Positions 60,346 to 64,000 of a stretch of 64,000 nucleotides of DNA are shown here, piece after piece; position 1 is the stretch's first letter; each line of letters opens with the position of its first letter. The DNA comes from Thuidium tamariscinum (Eukaryota > Streptophyta > Bryopsida > Hypnales > Thuidiaceae): assembly GCA_947034885.2 (NCBI GenBank), contig OX344754.2:12507501-12571500 (forward strand), in the 5' to 3' direction. The notes beneath the pieces are model-generated. The model had not been told where the DNA came from. It saw nothing but the letters and a program-made list of their open reading frames with translations, and did no database searches. The position numbers and the translations under genes are program-made.

Positions 60346-60399
60346 TAGACAGTACAATAGCTATCAATTCAGTAATAAGCTCAGGCAAGCAAATCTCAT

Positions 60400-60814
60400 C
60401 AGATCGACCGTTGTCAATCCAGAGCTGCAGCCAAACAATACAGCGTGATCCAGGACAAGTGTCGAATTCCAATCATCGTCGTAAATTATGAACCTTCAGG
60501 AAACCTAGAAAAGTGACGCCCCGCCCCACCGAAAGCGAATGAAACGCCCTTAGGAAGTAGAGTGACTTGAAACTGTAGCTAGATGCTATGAACTCTATCG
60601 AAGTGTCGTTTGGTTGCATCGACTTTGAAAAATTTCTGACAGATTTTGCCAGAGCTGTCAATCCACTTACCTCCACCATATATTGTGATCTCCAGAATGA
60701 AGCGGGCACGGTAGTACAAGTTTGAAACCGACAGCACCGAATTTCAATAGATATTAGGAAACGTTTGAGAGTGTTATCGGACTAGCTAGAGCAGTCGAGC
60801 AGAGCGGTCCCGTC
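60400..60814 (+). promoter_or_regulatory. Conserved upstream region, gene C
   Basis: Alignable with the intervals before A and B, including 'gatcgaccgtt', 'ccagagctgtcaat' and 'ggactagctagagcag'. It probably holds the proximal promoter and 5' UTR. No core element can be named with confidence. Confidence 0.4.
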
Positions 60815-62809
60815 ATGGAGCTCGAGGATTCATTGGACGAAATGTTCCAATGGCAAACCCCATTCTGTGGCACCCTTCGGTCCGACGTCATGGAACCCGA
60901 GGGAAGCAATCCCAGCCTGGATGCCATGCTAGTCGACATTGAACTTCCGGACATAAGCTTGGGCCCCATACAAGCGGCACCTGCTTCCCACCCGAACCCT
61001 TTATCACTATCTACTTGGCCTCCGAATCCTGTGTCGAATCCACTCACGCCTTCTCATAGGAATAGGACCATTCCACTAGCGACCTCTGTGATTGAAGCAC
61101 TCGCTACCATTCGAAACCCCTCGGCGGTGAGCACCAAGCCTTGTTCTGTACAGACAGGAGCCAGAGGGTTTGAAATTCCAGCTCCCACGACGCTCATGTT
61201 TCCCGCACCGAATACTCCGCCAGTGGGGAAGTCGAAGGGATCACGCGGAAGTGGAACGGCCAAGCCGAAGCGTCCTCCCAAGAAGAAGAAGGGTTCACAA
61301 GAATTAGGACTGGATGATCCGCGGCCGAAACCAAAGGAGCAGCGGGTGCCCACGACAGCGGAGCACATCATTCAGGAGCGGCAGCGTAGAGACGACATGT
61401 CTGCGAAGTATTTGATTCTGGAGTCTCTGCTGCCTCCAGCGCCCAAAGTAGAGCTCTCTCCTCACTACCCTAGATCACGCTGACCTTGCTCGTAGAATTT
61501 CAATGTATCATGCAATTGCAGTGGCTTAAATCGTTGGAACCTCTAGATGACTACAAGCTACGAGATGCAATTGGGTTCTCGCTGGCACCCTAAACCAATA
61601 ATTAATACATATTTTTCAGAAAACGTCGCCAAATGATACGCGTCTATTGTCGCCGTCCGGTGTTGTTTATCTGAAACAGTGAGTTACGTTTTGGGGTGGC
61701 ACCGTGGCAGAGGGAGAGGGCAGTGGTGGTGGAGGACGCAATCTCGTGTGTGCAAGCTCTGCGACGGAAGAAAGCCGAACTTCTGAATCGTCGTGCAGAC
61801 TTGAAGTTAGTGGCGGCTTACATCCAGTCACCATGGAGCAAGAAAACGAGGTCCTTAGCTCCTCCTCTTGGACCACTAGGAGCTGTTGCCAACCCTTCCC
61901 AATGCATCATAACGAAGCAGCAGTCGTCGCCCGAGAATTGTAAGTCCGATTCTCCCTTCTCAGGTTCCTCAGATGGCGTCGTGGTGCGAGCTGATCCTGT
62001 AAATTCTGTCACTAGTTCTGGCAGCAGCATAAGCGGCATCCACGTGCACGTAGGAGAGGAGGAGGTTCTCATGGAGATGGTGTGGAACAAGCCTCGTCCG
62101 AACTTCCAGAGCGCTGTGCTTCAAGCTGTGCAGTCGCTGGGGTTTGACGTGACACAGTGTTCATTTCTGAGGGTGGGGAAAGATTGCATACAATGCGTCG
62201 TCACTTGCTCTAAGGTATGCTGCATGCCGATTTGAATGACTCAAGATATATTGGCATCACATGCATGCGTTTGGAGAGTTAGTGGGGAGTTAGTATCGTA
62301 AAGTATATTTCACTAGCATTTGATTCACGAATTTCATCTAAAGAATCGGATCTACTTGCCTCTGCGCCGGGCCTCTGCGACCACCTTGGGAGTATGAGAC
62401 GGCATCTGGGCGTAAATTGCAGATAAACCTTCAAGTGATCAAACGCATGAGAATTTCCTGAAAAGAGTATGTGTGTTCATTTTTCCCAGTGACTGGGAGA
62501 GTGAGGGTGCGTGGGTGACTGGCTGGGTGTACCTGGGACGTCAATTCTAACAAGATTTAATTGCACCTCCCCCAAGATCATTAAGATGAAGGTGCAGAGG
62601 GGACGATCAGTTGAGAGTGATGTGCGTCGAGATCCTTTTTCAGTGCTCATTGTTTGGAGTGTCTTTTAAGCAGTCCTGGATCTTATGAAGTGCTCGATGC
62701 ATGTTATCTGCTCTTGCAGTCGCAGGCACTGTCGCAGAGAATATCAGAGATACAATCTTCTTCGGCCTTGATTATCGGAGCGTTGAGGAATATGCTCACA
62801 CACAGCTGA
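60815..62809 (+). CDS. bHLH transcription factor with ACT-like domain, copy C
   Basis: The exons are 60815-61447, 61711-62214 and 62720-62809, in phase 0 with GT-AG introns of 263 and 505 bp, giving 408 residues. The order is as in copy A: acidic N-terminus, Pro-rich part, basic KPKRPPKKKK stretch (about 149-159), bHLH (about 181-244) and ACT-like region (about 319-402). H184, E188 and R192 are kept, but residue 187 in the basic region is Gln where A and B have Arg, a change that could alter DNA contact. It carries 27 residues between helix 2 and the ACT region that A lacks. B has the corresponding segment in its broken frame, so the loss is on the A side. The intron-1 acceptor region has an extra 8 bases (ACCGTGGC) next to the AG. 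Function is inferred from family: a dimerising nuclear regulator. Target genes and tissue are unknown. Confidence 0.9.
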
Positions 62810-64000
62810 TTTGAGTCCAGAAGATCGAGATCCTTGACTTCTCTTCCTGATCATTCTTTGAAGTTAGACATCGTCACCAAGGACGTAGAAATGATCAGTG
62901 ACATCAACTTGTCGAGTTTCAGTGGTTCGTGCCGGCCGGTTACCGAATGCACAACTTGTACATGCAGCACGAAGGTGCTGAATTGGTTGACAGCTAGAGT
63001 ACTTCACTGACGAATCCAAGTAACATGGTGAGTAATCCTGTGTGCTACTGTGAAAACTGAAGTCTTTAATTTGCAGTGGATCTCGACGAGATGGATCGAA
63101 ATTAATGTTCGTTATTCTGTAATCTGAGTGTGACTCACGGACTTCTTTGCGTGGGAATAACAAACGGCAGTTTGTAGTTTCCACAAACTGGTACACCTCT
63201 ACGATATTGCCGCGTAGGCATTAAAATGCATCCGAAATGCACATGACCACATGCAGTTTTGTAACAGTCACTGACAATTAGGAGTTGTGTTGCATACCAG
63301 TGAAAGCAAAAATACAAGAGTACTTGGGGTCACATCCAGGGTCTCCTAGCCTTAAGTGAGAAATGGACCGGTGCATGCACATGGTAGTAAGCTTAGTGAA
63401 GGTGATATTACAGAGGTCTCATCTTAATTAAGTTCCTTTGTCAGTGCAATTCTGTGCTGCAATTCTGGTGTTGGCAAGGTATAAACGTCCCAAAATGTCC
63501 AGGGATTCCCCATTCTCAGTCCTTTAGCCTGTCGCAGAGAAGCTGTACGGAATCACATGTGACAGGATAACGCTGGATGACCGTTGTGTCCGACGCTTGA
63601 TCCTACAGCCTGTTCGCCTCGCCTCGGCCGTCGCCAAATGTGCCTATGCGTAATCTAATTTTCAAAGAATTGATGAAGGAAACTTGACATGGTCCACACA
63701 GCCAAGAAGAACTGAAAGTACTTCAATTCTGAATAATTAGCAAGCCACCGTCTGTCTCCTGAGCATGCAGACGATTGAACGCACCCACAGTTCATCTTGG
63801 CAGCATCTTTTCTGGCCATACCAGAAGTAATTTAATTACTTTTAGCAAGGAAATAGCACTCACTAGACCACCACCACCATGCACAGTCTACCAGCAAAGT
63901 CTGACCTTGGAGGTTTCAATCTTACTAAACCTGACCTCATAGCATGACCATGAGTGCAATTCAGAATGGCATAAGAGTGTCATTGATGGAGTTCAAGAGC
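62810..64000 (+). other. 3' flank of gene C, duplicated, no gene seen
   Basis: Matches the downstream DNA of B (46739-48000) nearly throughout. No coding frame, RNA gene or bounded element is supported before the window ends. Confidence 0.5.

Larger units (their letters stand above)
58450..64000 (+). repeat. Tandem duplicated unit C, cut by the window edge
   Basis: The unit carries gene C. Upstream similarity to A and B starts near 58456 ('gacacatttgg', then 'ttgtagcatgctttccat'), and this landmark recurs at 59690. Downstream text follows unit B up to the last base of the window, so the duplication continues beyond it. Confidence 0.7.

Noticed and set aside
1..64000. CRISPR array, bacterial operon or prophage
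   Set aside because: No regularly spaced short direct repeats with unique spacers, no ribosome-binding-site spaced gene runs, and clear spliceosomal introns are present.

Overview
This looks like a repeat-rich stretch of a land-plant nuclear genome. It has no operon-like coding, rRNA or CRISPR array. The plant reading rests on three things: GT-AG-interrupted genes for a plant-type bHLH transcription factor with a C-terminal ACT-like domain, plant DNA transposon classes (MULE, CACTA, PIF/Harbinger-like), and TTTAGGG telomere-type units. The species cannot be fixed from the sequence. A seedless plant is possible, but that is only an impression.

Genes. Only one gene family is convincing. Three co-directional (+) copies form a tandem array. 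Copy A (31628-33474) and copy C (60815-62809) each have three exons, with intron 1 falling exactly between helix 1 and helix 2 of the bHLH domain. Their spliced products are 381 and 408 residues. Copy B (44735-46129) keeps an intact exon 1 and the bHLH domain, but carries a 10-base deletion and an 8-base insertion in exon 2 and has lost exon 3 through a 255-base deletion. Each copy lies in a larger duplicated unit with similar promoter-side and downstream DNA. A fourth, gene-less block of the same downstream DNA lies at about 3.4-9.2 kb, so the window probably opens in the tail of another unit.

Layout. 0-9.2 kb: CACTA-like and other small elements, and a 3.5-kb foldback element with a TAA duplication inserted into the duplicated downstream block. 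That block also holds two retroposon insertions and a 247-bp MULE. 10.6-17.6 kb: a 7.0-kb MULE carrying inside it a 1.56-kb MULE (itself hit by a 215-bp CACTA MITE) and a 4.3-kb LTR-like sequence. 17.6-21.2 kb: gene-free DNA with a perfect hairpin and a degenerate minisatellite. 21.2-29.7 kb: a 7.6-kb MULE-like foldback element invaded by a family of about 730-bp terminal-inverted-repeat elements whose ends are GGGTSATTGCAAGAAA. 30.6-39.4 kb: unit A. 40-42.4 kb: more small elements. 42.4-51.3 kb: unit B. 51.7-58.4 kb: intergenic MITEs and repeats. 58.4-64 kb: unit C.

How it fits together. Because the duplicated units can be compared with each other, and because some elements have inverted arms that act as internal controls, many insertions have a visible empty site. 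This gives target-site duplications and relative insertion order directly from the sequence. The biological interest is the bHLH-ACT cluster, with two coding copies and one copy that could make only a bHLH protein without the ACT domain, and the unusually readable transposon nest beside it. No transposase or reverse transcriptase could be recognised, so the mobile elements all look non-autonomous or decayed. All alignments and counts were made by eye.
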